A stretch of 64,000 nucleotides of DNA, taken from Pseudomonas viciae. GTDB taxonomy: Bacteria > Pseudomonadota > Gammaproteobacteria > Pseudomonadales > Pseudomonadaceae. Made by a program: the position numbers and the translations under genes. Below are positions 11,518 through 20,698 of this stretch, one piece after another. Below the pieces are notes generated by a model, which did not search any database, was not told the DNA's origin, and saw nothing but the letters and a program-made list of their open reading frames with translations. The stretch spans positions 4,376,001 through 4,440,000 of the forward strand of contig NZ_CP035088.1 of assembly GCF_004786035.1 (NCBI RefSeq), written 5' to 3'. How positions within the stretch are numbered: the stretch's first letter is position 1; each line of letters starts with the position of its first letter.

Positions 11518-11533
11518 ACTGCTTAGGCAGCAA
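11518..11533. promoter_or_regulatory. Candidate MarR operator O2
   Basis: ACTGCTTAGGCAGCAA is the inverted copy of the site at 11483 with one difference. The centres are 35 bp apart, about three and a third helical turns, so two dimers could bind the promoter. Confidence 0.65.
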
Positions 11534-11587
11534 ATGTCAAACAAATAGATAGGTTGCTATACATATCCAGACGAACGCGTAACAAAA

Positions 11588-11679
11588 TGTGGGAGCGGGC
11601 TTGCTCGCGAATGCGCTGTGCCAGTCAACAAATCGCTAACTGATACACCGCATTCGCGAGCAAGCCCGCTCCCACAGGG
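11588..11679. repeat. REP pair
   Basis: TGTGGGAGCGGGCTTGCTCG at the left and CGAGCAAGCCCGCTCCCACA at the right enclose about 45 bp between the 5' side of marR and the 3' end of tamB. Confidence 0.85.
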
Positions 11680-11693
11680 GAATTGGGGAAGGT

Positions 11694-14600
11694 TTAGAAA
11701 TCGCGCTTGTAGAAGATGTCCAGGGAGCTGGCCACGCCGCTGGCAGCTTCGAGGTAGACCTTCTTGCTGAGTTTGTAACGCAGGGCGATGGTGTTGGCCG
11801 GTTCGAACACGCCGACGCCGTAGCGCAGGCTGAGTTTTTCCGACAGGTTGCCGCTGGCCACCACGCTGGTGGTATCGCCGCTGCCCTGGGTGTCGAGCTG
11901 GAAGTCCTCGATCCCCAGGTTATTGGCCAGGCTGGTGGTCACCCCCGAGCTGCCCATCAGCCCCAGGCCCAACGCTGCCTGGGCGAGCATGTTGTTGTCC
12001 TCGCCCGTGGAGCTCAACGGCCGGCCCAGCACCAGGTAAGACAATGCCTGCTCCTGGCTCATGGCCGGTTCCGAGAAGATCTGCGTGGTCGGCTGTTCGG
12101 CGCTGCCGCTCAAGCGGATGCCGGCGATCACGTCGTCGGTCTGGCGGATCGCTTCGATGTCCAGGTAGGGCTGGTCGATGGGCCCGGCGAACAGCAGCCG
12201 CGCCCGACGCACTGTCAGCCGTTGCCCGTAGGCCCGATAACGACCGTCGTTGAGCCAGAGTTCGCCGCGGGTGTCCATGTTGTCACCGATGTGTACCTGC
12301 CCCTTTACGTTGGCCGTCAGGCCGAAGCCGGTAAACGCGAGTTTTTCCTGGCCGACGATCACGTCGATGTCCATCGCCATGGCGATCGGCGTGGTGCCCT
12401 CTTCGGTCTGGTGGCCGACGATCACCGTGTCATCCGACACCTTGACGGTTGACGGTGGCAGTTCGCGGATGGTGATCTCGCCCTTGGGCACCAGGACCTT
12501 GCCGGCAATGGAAAGCCGCTCGCCCTGCATCGTGATGTTGAGGTCCGGCGCTACATCCAGCACCGCATAGGGTTCGACGGTGACCGGCAGTTGCGAGCCC
12601 TTGAGGGCCAGGTTCATGGTCAGGGTCTCGCCCCAGCCGATGTTACCGCTCAGGCTGCCCTGCCCGTTCTTGCCACTTCTCCAGTCACCGTTGAGTTGCA
12701 CCGCTTCGCCGGTAATCATCGCCCGCATCTGCAAGGCTTCAAGACTGATGGGCAGCTCCGGGCCGGACACTTCGCCGTCGCTGAGCACGAGGTTGCCGTT
12801 GACCCGGGGCGCGAGCAAACCACCGGATAACGTCCCGCTGCCGTTCAGATGGCCGGTGAGGGTTTCCACCATCGGCACGAACGGCCGGGCCACCGACAGG
12901 TCCAGCCCAGTCAGGCGAAACGAGCCGCTCAGCGGTTTGCTGGCCGGAATCGGATTGATCTGTGCCTGAAGCATCAGCTCGCCAAGTTTGGCGCCGACGA
13001 AATTCAGGCTGGTGTCGATCCGCTTGGGGGTCAGGCGACTGTCCAGCGTCAGGGTCTGGTACGGGAAGTCCAGCCACTGCGCTTTGTCACTCGCCTTATC
13101 CCGAACCTGTAACGTACCGCCGCTGGCGTCCACCAGGATCCGCCCGTTCGGGCCAGTGGCCGGCAGATCCAGCTGCAAGTCGGCGTTGAGCCGCCCCTGC
13201 CAGGCAAAATCCTTGGGCATCCACTGGGCCAGGCTTTCGATGGGAAATTGCTTGAGGTGATAACGCAGTTTCGGCTCCGGCATCAACCGCTGGTCTTCGC
13301 CACACAGGCTGGCCTGGCCGGAACGCCAACAGTGGGCGCCAAAATTGAGCGTGCCATTGGCCAGGCGCTCCAGCTTCGCCGGGGCTTGCAGGCGCCAGGC
13401 TTGACCGCCGGCCTGCACCTCGCCGCTGGCCAGGCGCCCGCGCCAGTTGCCCTGGTCGAGGACGCCATCGAGCGCCAGAGTGGTGTCGAGCTGCGGCCCT
13501 TGCAGATCCAGGGTGAGTTTTTGCTGCTTGATGTCGCCCTGCCCGCTAAGCGTCAGCACGCCCAGTGCGGTTTCGCCAGCGCGGATACCGCTGGCCTTGA
13601 GGTCGACTTTTCCCCGTTGCGCACTGTCGAGGGTCACGTCCAGGTTCAGGCTTTGCAGGCGGTTATCCTGGAACGCCAGTTGCGTGCCTTGCAGGCCGAG
13701 CTTGCCTTGCGGGGCCTTCAGTGTCCCGGCCACCTCGATACGGCCCATGACCTGGCCGCGCAATTGCGGCCAGAGCTGCGCCAGGCGCGAAAGTTTGATG
13801 TCGATCTGGCCGCTGAGTTTGTGTTGCAGGCTGCCAGTGCCGTTGATGCGGTTATCCCCCAGGCGGATGTCCAGGGCGCTGAGGTTCCACTGCTCGCCGG
13901 CGCCGCTGGCCTTGGCCTGGAACAGCGCCGGCTGACCACGCAATTTGCCCTTGAGGTCCAGGTCCGCATCGAGGTTGAGGCTGTCGTTCTTCAGCGCCCC
14001 TTTGCTGCGCAACGGCCCCGCCAGGGTGCCGGGCAGTTCGCCGAGCCAGTACGCCGGGTTGATGGCCGACAACTCCAGCGCCGTGTCCCAGGCGATGCCG
14101 TCGGCGAATTGCAGGTTCAGATGCCCTTGGGCCTTGCCCTGCCCGGCCGCGAGCTCAAGCTGCGGCAAATGGATTTGCGTCAGGTCGCCGCTGAACGGGC
14201 TACCCAGGGTAAAGGCCCCGGCGGGTCCGTCCAATGCAGCCTGGAAATTGCCCAGGTATTTACCGTCGGTATACGACACCTCACCGTTGAAGCTGCGCAG
14301 GGTCACCTGCGGTTCGTCGATCAGCGGATAGAGACGATGCCAGGGGAAATCCAACCAGGCGATTTTCGCTTCGGCGCTCAGGCCTTCGCGCCAATCCAGC
14401 TGGCCGGTGAGCTTCAGACTTTGCTGGTCGCCGGCATTCAGGTCGAGGCCGGCGATCTGTGCACCGCTGGCATCCACCTTGCCTTGGAGCAGCAGCGCCA
14501 CCGGGCCTTTTTCGGCGGGCAGCGTCGCCTTGCCGAGCAGTTGATAGCCGTTTTTCAGATCGCCTTCGCCCGTCAGTTCCAGTTGATTGAGCAACAGGGT

Positions 14601-15380
14601 ATCCGGCAGGTCGGCGCTGGCCTTGAAGCCGTCGGCGCTGATGCGCACCTTGGCCGGTAGATTGTCTGCCAGCGGTTGCAGCTCACCGACCAAGCGGCCT
14701 TGCAGGTAGCCGCTGCTGTCGGCGTTGAGGTTGAGGGTCTTGAGCAGATCGCCGTCGACTTTCAGGTCCAGCGCCCACGGCGTGGCACCCGGCGCCGGCA
14801 AGGTCAAGCGGCCTTCAGCCTTCAGCGGCCAGTCGCCGCCCGGTTTCAGCAGGCCGGACAGCTTCAGGCTCAGCGCGTCGCGCTGCAATTGCACCGAGTC
14901 GATCAGCAAGCCCTCGGCCGTCCAGTGAGCGGCCAGTTGCAGGCCCTCGAGCTGTTCACTGCCGTTGAACAACAGACTGCCGACCTGTACGTCGCCCAGT
15001 TCGATGGCCACCGGCAAGTCCAAATCAGGCAGGCTGATCGGACCGCTACTGGGCGCGTCGGCAGAGGGCGGCAATTGCAGACTGACCTTGTCCGCCTTGA
15101 GCTGTTCGATGCACAGCGTCATGCGCGTCAGGCACAGCGGCGACCAGGCGAATATCACCTGATCGAGCTCCACTTTGCGGGTGTCCTGCTGCCACAGCAC
15201 GTGGTCAGCACTCCACTGCCCACCCAACCGTCCCTGGAAATTTTCTACGCTCAGCCCCGGTACCAGGCCAAGGGCCCAGCGGCTGCCCGATTGAGTGCCC
15301 AGCATGACGCTCAAGGCCAGCAATACCAACGCCAGCAACCCAGCGAGTGCCAACAGCGTTATCTTCACACCACGATTCAC
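11694..15380 (-). CDS. tamB: Translocation and assembly module subunit TamB
   Basis: A 1228-residue AsmA-like protein anchored in the inner membrane by one N-terminal helix (about 7-27). The rest is a long stretch of repeated beta-rich segments (LxLxGxLxW, LSGxGDLK) predicted to form a hydrophobic groove across the periplasm. The C-terminal DUF490 domain (about 880-1228) ends in RYKLSKKVYLEAASGVASSLDIFYKRDF, as in TamB. E. coli TamB is 1259 residues. It works with TamA, encoded directly upstream with a four-base overlap, in outer-membrane protein assembly and phospholipid transfer. Confidence 0.95.
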   Translation of the reverse strand: MNRGVKITLLALAGLLALVLLALSVMLGTQSGSRWALGLVPGLSVENFQGRLGGQWSADHVLWQQDTRKVELDQVIFAWSPLCLTRMTLCIEQLKADKVSLQLPPSADAPSSGPISLPDLDLPVAIELGDVQVGSLLFNGSEQLEGLQLAAHWTAEGLLIDSVQLQRDALSLKLSGLLKPGGDWPLKAEGRLTLPAPGATPWALDLKVDGDLLKTLNLNADSSGYLQGRLVGELQPLADNLPAKVRISADGFKASADLPDTLLLNQLELTGEGDLKNGYQLLGKATLPAEKGPVALLLQGKVDASGAQIAGLDLNAGDQQSLKLTGQLDWREGLSAEAKIAWLDFPWHRLYPLIDEPQVTLRSFNGEVSYTDGKYLGNFQAALDGPAGAFTLGSPFSGDLTQIHLPQLELAAGQGKAQGHLNLQFADGIAWDTALELSAINPAYWLGELPGTLAGPLRSKGALKNDSLNLDADLDLKGKLRGQPALFQAKASGAGEQWNLSALDIRLGDNRINGTGSLQHKLSGQIDIKLSRLAQLWPQLRGQVMGRIEVAGTLKAPQGKLGLQGTQLAFQDNRLQSLNLDVTLDSAQRGKVDLKASGIRAGETALGVLTLSGQGDIKQQKLTLDLQGPQLDTTLALDGVLDQGNWRGRLASGEVQAGGQAWRLQAPAKLERLANGTLNFGAHCWRSGQASLCGEDQRLMPEPKLRYHLKQFPIESLAQWMPKDFAWQGRLNADLQLDLPATGPNGRILVDASGGTLQVRDKASDKAQWLDFPYQTLTLDSRLTPKRIDTSLNFVGAKLGELMLQAQINPIPASKPLSGSFRLTGLDLSVARPFVPMVETLTGHLNGSGTLSGGLLAPRVNGNLVLSDGEVSGPELPISLEALQMRAMITGEAVQLNGDWRSGKNGQGSLSGNIGWGETLTMNLALKGSQLPVTVEPYAVLDVAPDLNITMQGERLSIAGKVLVPKGEITIRELPPSTVKVSDDTVIVGHQTEEGTTPIAMAMDIDVIVGQEKLAFTGFGLTANVKGQVHIGDNMDTRGELWLNDGRYRAYGQRLTVRRARLLFAGPIDQPYLDIEAIRQTDDVIAGIRLSGSAEQPTTQIFSEPAMSQEQALSYLVLGRPLSSTGEDNNMLAQAALGLGLMGSSGVTTSLANNLGIEDFQLDTQGSGDTTSVVASGNLSEKLSLRYGVGVFEPANTIALRYKLSKKVYLEAASGVASSLDIFYKRDF

Positions 15381-17104
15381 AACTCGGGCCCCATGGAAAA
15401 GTGCAAGCGAATACCGCCCTCGTCGTCCAGCGCATGGGCCAGGTCGAGGCGGATCGGGCCGACCGGCGACACCCAGCGCACGCCAACGCCCACGCCGGTC
15501 TTGAGGCTCGGCAGCTCAAGGCTGTTAAAGGAATTGCCCTGGTCGACGAAGGTCGCCAGCCGCCATTTCTCAGCGACGGAATATTGATATTCGAGGCTGC
15601 CGGCCACCATGTAGCGCCCGCCGATGCGATCGCCCTCGGAGTTTTCCGGCGACAGGCTCTGGTAGTCGTAACCGCGCACGCTCTGGTCGCCACCGGCGAA
15701 AAAACGCAAGGACGGCGGGATCGATTTATAGCCATTGGTGGCGCTGCCACCGACCTGGGCCCGAGCCAAAAAACGATGCTTGTCGAACACCGTGGTCAGG
15801 CCCTTGACCATGGCCGTGCCGTATAAAAGGTTGTTGTCCGAGCCGAGCCCTTCCTTGGCAACCTTGGTATCGAACTGCAGGCGGTAGCCGTTGTGCGGGT
15901 CGATGCGGTTGTCGCTGCGCAGGTAGGAATAGCTGACACCCGGCATCAGCAACGTGCTCAGGCCTGAATCGTCGCCGAGGCGATACTCTTCGTGCTGCCA
16001 CTTGAGCGACACCACCCGCTGCCAGCCGCTGGGCAACTTGCTGTGCCATTCAGGGCCCACGGTCAGCAGTTTGCTGAGACTGTCGGTGTCGGCCAGTTCT
16101 TCATATTGATAGCCGCCGGCATAGCGCAGCTTGTCGGTCAGTGGCGGATCCAACGGCACGTCGTACCACAGGCCGACGTTCTGCCGGGGCGCCGACACTT
16201 CCGTCTCCCAGCCATAACTGTGGCCCTGGGCGTTGACCCAGTGGCGCGTCCAATTGGCCTTGGCCCGTGGGCCGACGTCGGTGGAGAACCCCAAGCCCAA
16301 ACCCATGGTGCGTGGCTTGCGGGTGTCGAGCTTGACCGCCACCGGGATCACGTTACCGGTAGCGGCAGTGGGCGCTGCATCGACCCGCACGCCTTCGAAA
16401 TAACCGCTCGATTGCAGGGCCTGGTTGAGCTCGGCAATGAGTTCGGAGTCGTACGCAGTCCCGGCCTTGAACGGCACCATGCGCTGCAGCAGCTCTTCGT
16501 CGAACGGCGTGTCCCCTTCGAAGCTCACCGGGCCCAAGGCATAGCGCGGGCCGCTGTCATAGATGAGCTCGATATCGGCGACGCCAGCCTGGGGATCCAC
16601 CAGCAGCTTCTGGCTGACGAAGCGCCCGCTGAAAAAACCGTAACGCGATGCCTGGTTCTGGATCTGCCGCTTGGCGTCTTCGTAACGGCCGTGGTTGAGC
16701 ACCGCGCCAGGCTTGAGGCCCGCGTTGTCGGGGACGCGAAAGGCTTTGAGCGATGCCGCCGGGCCGTCGATGCGCACGGTGACATTGCGCAAGTGCACAG
16801 GCTCGCCGGGGTCGATGGTCAGCACCAGGCGCGGCACCTTGCCGCCCTTGACCTCGCTGTCGATCTGCGGCTGGTAATAACCCAGGGCCTGGGCGGCTTT
16901 GCGCGCCTGTTCCTCGGCGCCACGACTGAAGCGCAGCAAGGCTTCTTCGTCACGATCACCCACACCGCCGATGTAACCTTCTACGTTGGCTTTGAGTTCG
17001 TCGTTGGACGGCTTGACGCGTACATCCAATTCACTTTGTGCCAGTGCCGCGCAGCTGAGGGACAGCAAGAGCGCGCCACTGGTCATTCGTCCTGGGAAAT
17101 TCAT
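15377..17104 (-). CDS. tamA: Translocation and assembly module subunit TamA (Omp85 family)
   Basis: A 575-residue outer-membrane protein, close to the 577 residues of E. coli TamA. A signal peptide (about 1-23, ending CAALAQ) is followed by three POTRA domains (about 25-265; VYL-type strands and YFEGVRVDA) and a 16-strand Omp85 barrel with the lid-lock motif region (VRGYDYQSLSP near 485) and a terminal strand (GIRLHFSMGPEL). It is the Omp85 partner of TamB. The GNAT gene lies 65 bp upstream on the same strand and may be cotranscribed. Confidence 0.95.
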   Translation of the reverse strand: MNFPGRMTSGALLLSLSCAALAQSELDVRVKPSNDELKANVEGYIGGVGDRDEEALLRFSRGAEEQARKAAQALGYYQPQIDSEVKGGKVPRLVLTIDPGEPVHLRNVTVRIDGPAASLKAFRVPDNAGLKPGAVLNHGRYEDAKRQIQNQASRYGFFSGRFVSQKLLVDPQAGVADIELIYDSGPRYALGPVSFEGDTPFDEELLQRMVPFKAGTAYDSELIAELNQALQSSGYFEGVRVDAAPTAATGNVIPVAVKLDTRKPRTMGLGLGFSTDVGPRAKANWTRHWVNAQGHSYGWETEVSAPRQNVGLWYDVPLDPPLTDKLRYAGGYQYEELADTDSLSKLLTVGPEWHSKLPSGWQRVVSLKWQHEEYRLGDDSGLSTLLMPGVSYSYLRSDNRIDPHNGYRLQFDTKVAKEGLGSDNNLLYGTAMVKGLTTVFDKHRFLARAQVGGSATNGYKSIPPSLRFFAGGDQSVRGYDYQSLSPENSEGDRIGGRYMVAGSLEYQYSVAEKWRLATFVDQGNSFNSLELPSLKTGVGVGVRWVSPVGPIRLDLAHALDDEGGIRLHFSMGPEL

Positions 17105-17169
17105 GGCGCGGATGCTATCACGAGCTTGGAAGCCTGATAGAGCCAGACATTTCCCAAAAGTTCGGCCGA

Positions 17170-17820
17170 TTATGCGGTTGCGCTTTGCAGCACTTGGGGG
17201 TTGGCATGAAAGAACACGTGTTCACGGACGGGTCCTACCGCAATCTCACCGATTTCCTCATAACCCTGGCGTTTATAAAACTCCAGGTAACGTGGGTTGC
17301 CGGTGTCTAGCACGACGCCTTGGGAGTTTTCGTCCACCGCACACCAGTTATGCACCGCTTCGAGCAACTGCTCGCCAAAGTGCTGGCCTTGAAACTGTGG
17401 ATGAACCCCCAACAGTGGCAACACATGGACCGCATCCGACGGCAGGCAGGCCGCCACCGCCGCGTGGTAGTCCAAATAGCGCCGGGTGCAGCGAAAACCA
17501 GTGCTCAACACCATGCGCAGACGCCAGGCCCAGCTTTCGGTGATGCCCAGGCGCCGCTGCGGTGGGGCGATCAGGGCGATGCCGATCAGACGATCGTTGA
17601 CCAGCAAGCCGATGGCCGGCAGATCCTGGAGAAAGTGCTGTTTGACCAACTCGCGCACCGTGGCCCGTACCCGATGTTCATAACCGGGACGTTCGGACTC
17701 GAACAGGAAGCTGAAGGTCGGCTCATGGCGATAAGCCTGATACAGCAATGAACGGGCTTCGCGGGAGTAACCGCTGTCGAGCATATGGATGTCGGCGATG
17801 GCGGTGGCGGTTTCGGGCAT
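17170..17820 (-). CDS. GNAT-family N-acetyltransferase
   Basis: A 216-residue GNAT protein when started at ATG 17820, which has AGGAG ten bases upstream; an upstream in-frame extension of 29 residues is not supported by a ribosome site. Conserved parts are the central strand (VHVLPLLGVHPQFQGQHFGEQLL), where QFQGQHFG replaces the Q/RxxGxG/A acetyl-CoA loop, and the C-terminal YLEFYKRQGYEEIGE. The acceptor substrate is unknown. It precedes tamA on the same strand and diverges from xthA. Confidence 0.82.
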   Translation of the reverse strand: MPETATAIADIHMLDSGYSREARSLLYQAYRHEPTFSFLFESERPGYEHRVRATVRELVKQHFLQDLPAIGLLVNDRLIGIALIAPPQRRLGITESWAWRLRMVLSTGFRCTRRYLDYHAAVAACLPSDAVHVLPLLGVHPQFQGQHFGEQLLEAVHNWCAVDENSQGVVLDTGNPRYLEFYKRQGYEEIGEIAVGPVREHVFFHANPQVLQSATA

Positions 17821-17996
17821 GACGGCAGATCTCCTGGGCGAGGCTCGGTAAGGCCCCGCTCTTATTGAGTACGAACCCAATAGGCTCGTGATCGTTCCTA
17901 CATGCAAAGGACATTAGCAGCGCATTTGTCCTACTGCCACGCTGGCCCCCTTCCGACATGTCAGCTAGCATCGCAGTTTTGCCAGGACAGCCGACC

Positions 17997-18809
17997 ATGA
18001 AGATCGTCTCCTTCAACATCAACGGGCTGCGCGCCCGTCCCCATCAGCTGGCGGCGCTGATCGAGAAGCACCAGCCGGACGTGATCGGCCTGCAGGAAAC
18101 CAAGGTCCACGACGAACAGTTCCCCCTGGCCGAGGTTCAGGCCCTGGGTTACCACGTGCATTACCACGGGCAAAAGGGCCACTACGGTGTCGCCCTGCTC
18201 TCCCGTCAGGCACCGTTGAGCCTGTACAAAGGCTTCGAGGGCGACGACGAAGACGCCCAGCGGCGCTTCATCTGGGGCACCTTCGCCGATGCCAACGGCG
18301 TGCCGGTGACGATCATGAACGGTTATTTCCCACAAGGTGAAAGCCGCGACCACCCGACCAAATTCCCGGCCAAGGAACGTTTCTACAGCGACTTGCAGCA
18401 ACTGCTGGAAAGCCGCTTTAGCAACGACCAGCCAGTGGTGGTGATGGGGGATGTGAACATTTCCCCGCAAGACTGCGACATCGGCATCGGCCCGGACAAC
18501 ATGAAGCGCTGGCTGAAAACCGGTAAATGCAGCTTCCTGCCGGAAGAGCGCGAGTGGATGGCCCGCCTGAAAAACTGGGGCCTGGTGGACAGCTTTCGCC
18601 ACCTGAACCCGGACGTCACCGATCGCTTCAGCTGGTTCGACTACCGCAGTCGCGGTTTCGAGGACGAGCCCAAGCGCGGCCTGCGCATCGACCTGATCCT
18701 CACCTCCCATGGCCTGCTGCCACGGGTCAAGGATGCCGGTGTGGACTATGAGCTGCGGGGCATGGAAAAACCTTCGGACCATGCGCCGATCTGGTTGGAA
18801 TTGAGCTGA
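17997..18809 (+). CDS. xthA: Exodeoxyribonuclease III
   Basis: A 270-residue Mg-dependent AP endonuclease and 3'-5' exonuclease of base excision repair. Motifs are complete: [10 protein letters not shown] (Asn7), LQETKVHD (catalytic Glu), the [19 protein letters not shown] loop, [13 protein letters not shown] (Asp/Asn), GLRIDLIL and [10 protein letters not shown] (terminal Asp-His). The start is ATG 17997; an ATG 39 bp upstream would add 13 residues absent from the family. The gene is monocistronic, with a REP 20 bp after the stop. Confidence 0.95.
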   Translation: MKIVSFNINGLRARPHQLAALIEKHQPDVIGLQETKVHDEQFPLAEVQALGYHVHYHGQKGHYGVALLSRQAPLSLYKGFEGDDEDAQRRFIWGTFADANGVPVTIMNGYFPQGESRDHPTKFPAKERFYSDLQQLLESRFSNDQPVVVMGDVNISPQDCDIGIGPDNMKRWLKTGKCSFLPEEREWMARLKNWGLVDSFRHLNPDVTDRFSWFDYRSRGFEDEPKRGLRIDLILTSHGLLPRVKDAGVDYELRGMEKPSDHAPIWLELS

Positions 18810-18830
18810 TTTCAAGGCGCACACCATCCC

Positions 18831-18860
18831 CTGTGGGAGCGAGCTTGCTCGCTCCCACAC
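18831..18860. repeat. REP palindrome downstream of xthA
   Basis: CTGTGGGAGCGAGC and GCTCGCTCCCACAC form a compact palindrome just after xthA, probably stabilising or ending its transcript. Confidence 0.8.
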
Positions 18861-18961
18861 ATGATCGGCCTGACATTAGTCCTGAGTCGCAACCCTGTCA
18901 CCTTTCAGTAACCTGATTGACTTAATCTTCCGGCACTTCCCAAGGTTCAGAAGGTGCCGGC

Positions 18962-20296
18962 ATGCGGCTGCGCGTTGTTTTTTTCATCGGCCTCTGGCTG
19001 CCGCTCGCAGTCTGGGCCAGCGGCTTGCCGGTTCCCGAACACGGCCCTGCCCTGCGCCTTCAGGGCTCCAATACCATCGGCGCGGCACTGGGACCGGCCT
19101 TGGTCAAGGGCTTGATGGTCGAGCAAGGGTTGCTCAAGGTCAGCGCCGAAATCACCGGTCGGGACAACGAACAGCGGATTATCGGCCAGACCGCTGACGG
19201 CCGGCGGGTGGAAATCGACATTGCTGCCCACGGTTCCAGCACCGGGTTCGCCGCCCTCAAGCAAGACAGCGCCGACCTGGCCGCCTCTTCCCGGCCGATC
19301 AAGGACAGCGAGCTGAAGGAATTATCTTCCCTCGGTGATCTGAAAAGTCCCACCGCCGAGCAGGTCATCGCCATCGATGGCCTGGCGATTATTCTTCATC
19401 CACAGAACCCGTTGCGTCAGCTCGATACCGTACAACTGGCGCGAATATTCAGCGGCGAGGCGAAAACCTGGGAAGCGGTCGGCAGCGTCGGCGGCCCCAT
19501 TCATCTCTACGCCCGGGACGAACAGTCCGGCACCTACGATACCTTCAAGGAACTGGTCCTTAGCCGACAGGGCAAACGGCTGGATCCTTCAGCGCGGCGC
19601 TTCGAATCCAGCGAACAGTTGTCCGACGCCGTCAGTCAGGACCCGCAAGGCATTGGCTTCATCGGTTTGCCTTACGTGCGCCAGGCCAAGGCCCTGGCGA
19701 TTGTCGACGGCGCTTCCCAGCCCATGTTGCCGTTGAACAATCTGATCGCCACCGAGGATTATCCCTTGTCCCGCAGGCTGTTCTTTTACCTGCCCCCTCA
19801 ACAAACCAACCCGTGGGCCGAGGCGCTGGTTGAATTCACCCAAAGCGACCAGGGACAGGCCATCGTCGCGGCCAATGGGTTCATCGCCCAAACCGTCCAG
19901 GCCATGGCCGTCACGCCGAATGCGCTGATGCCGGAGGGGTATCAGGCCCTGAGCCGCCATGCCCAACGCCTGAGCGTGAATTTTCGCTTCGAAGAAGGCA
20001 GCGCCAACCTCGACAACAAGGCCCATCAGGACCTGGGCCGGGTACTCGACTATATAAAGCAACATGGCAAGCTCGACCGGCGCGTGACCCTGGTGGGGTT
20101 TGGCGACGCCAAGGACGACCCGGCGCGCGCGGATCTGTTGTCCAAATTGCGGGCCATGGCGGTGCGCCGTGAGCTGGTCAAATACGGCGTGGCGCTGCGG
20201 GAGGTACGGGGGTTTGGGGCATTGATGCCGGTGGCGGCCAACAGTGAGGATGAAGGCAGGGTCAGGAATCGGCGGGTGGAGGTTTGGGTTTACTAA
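18962..20296 (+). CDS. PstS-like phosphate-binding domain fused to an OmpA C-terminal domain
   Basis: A 444-residue exported protein. The signal peptide (about 1-20) ends at WASG. Residues about 30-310 form a type II periplasmic binding domain of the PstS/PBP-like class (LRLQGSNTIGAALGPALVKG, GSSTGFAALKQDSADLAASSRPIKD, ARDEQSGTYDTFKELVL). Residues about 330-444 are an OmpA-like peptidoglycan-binding domain (FRFEEGSANLDNKAHQDLGR, then GRVRNRRVEVWVY). The fusion suggests a phosphate- or anion-sensing protein tethered to the cell wall rather than a free transport receptor, since no pst genes are nearby. Function is inferred from the domains. Confidence 0.88.
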   Translation: MRLRVVFFIGLWLPLAVWASGLPVPEHGPALRLQGSNTIGAALGPALVKGLMVEQGLLKVSAEITGRDNEQRIIGQTADGRRVEIDIAAHGSSTGFAALKQDSADLAASSRPIKDSELKELSSLGDLKSPTAEQVIAIDGLAIILHPQNPLRQLDTVQLARIFSGEAKTWEAVGSVGGPIHLYARDEQSGTYDTFKELVLSRQGKRLDPSARRFESSEQLSDAVSQDPQGIGFIGLPYVRQAKALAIVDGASQPMLPLNNLIATEDYPLSRRLFFYLPPQQTNPWAEALVEFTQSDQGQAIVAANGFIAQTVQAMAVTPNALMPEGYQALSRHAQRLSVNFRFEEGSANLDNKAHQDLGRVLDYIKQHGKLDRRVTLVGFGDAKDDPARADLLSKLRAMAVRRELVKYGVALREVRGFGALMPVAANSEDEGRVRNRRVEVWVY

Positions 20297-20314
20297 CAGT
20301 CGAAAGCCTGCGCG

Positions 20315-20354
20315 GCCTTTGTGGCGAGGGGATAAATCCCCTCGCCACAAAGGC
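20315..20354 (+). terminator. Long palindrome (second REP type) after the PBP-OmpA gene
   Basis: GCCTTTGTGGCGAGGGG pairs perfectly with CCCCTCGCCACAAAGGC around the loop ATAAAT. It resembles the GTGGCGAGGG family also seen at 28839 and 56036. Position and strength suggest a transcript end. Confidence 0.6.
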
Positions 20355-20471
20355 TTGATGTTTATCCTGTTAATTTCGGTGTAGGACCAAGCTGCCTCGC
20401 CTTGCGCCGTTGCCTACAACTACGCCAGAATCCGCCGGCTTGTGCGCCTTGGGGTCGGGCTTTATCGTTTT

Positions 20472-20655
20472 CCGGTCGCTGACGAATCAGCGATCGGGTT
20501 TGGTAGCCCGGGTTGTCGGTGCATAGCGTCACCTCTGCAAGTGCAGTCATGCACTGCGCTTTTTGGTGGCCATGCGCAGGGTCTCTTCGGAGGCGCCGGC
20601 TCCGATGCCCGGTCTACCAACCTTCGTATGGCCACCACCCAATTCGTTTGGTAGC
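20472..20655 (+). ncRNA. Structured leader upstream of the DUF6124 gene (candidate cis-acting RNA)
   Basis: Within the 402-bp gap 20297-20698, bases 20472-20655 are dense in complementary segments: an 11-bp stem-loop CCGGTCGCTGA-CGAA-TCAGCGATCGG (20472-20497), AGTGCA-GTCA-TGCACT (20540-20555), CGGAG/CTCCG (20588-20604), and a closing stem GGTGGCCAT (20565) / ATGGCCACC (20628). CTACCAA at 20614, inside that stem, can pair with TTGGTAG at 20500 or with a second TTGGTAG at 20648. I do not recognise a named RNA family. The rest of the gap (20355-20471) shows no further feature. Confidence 0.45.
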
Positions 20656-20698
20656 GAGCAGGTGATGGCTCCTTTTCAAGTGCATCGGAGCTTCAACT

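Noticed and set aside
13248..14660. 470-codon frame antisense to tamB
   Set aside because: It is a shadow of the low-complexity beta repeats of TamB and has no ribosome site or domain.
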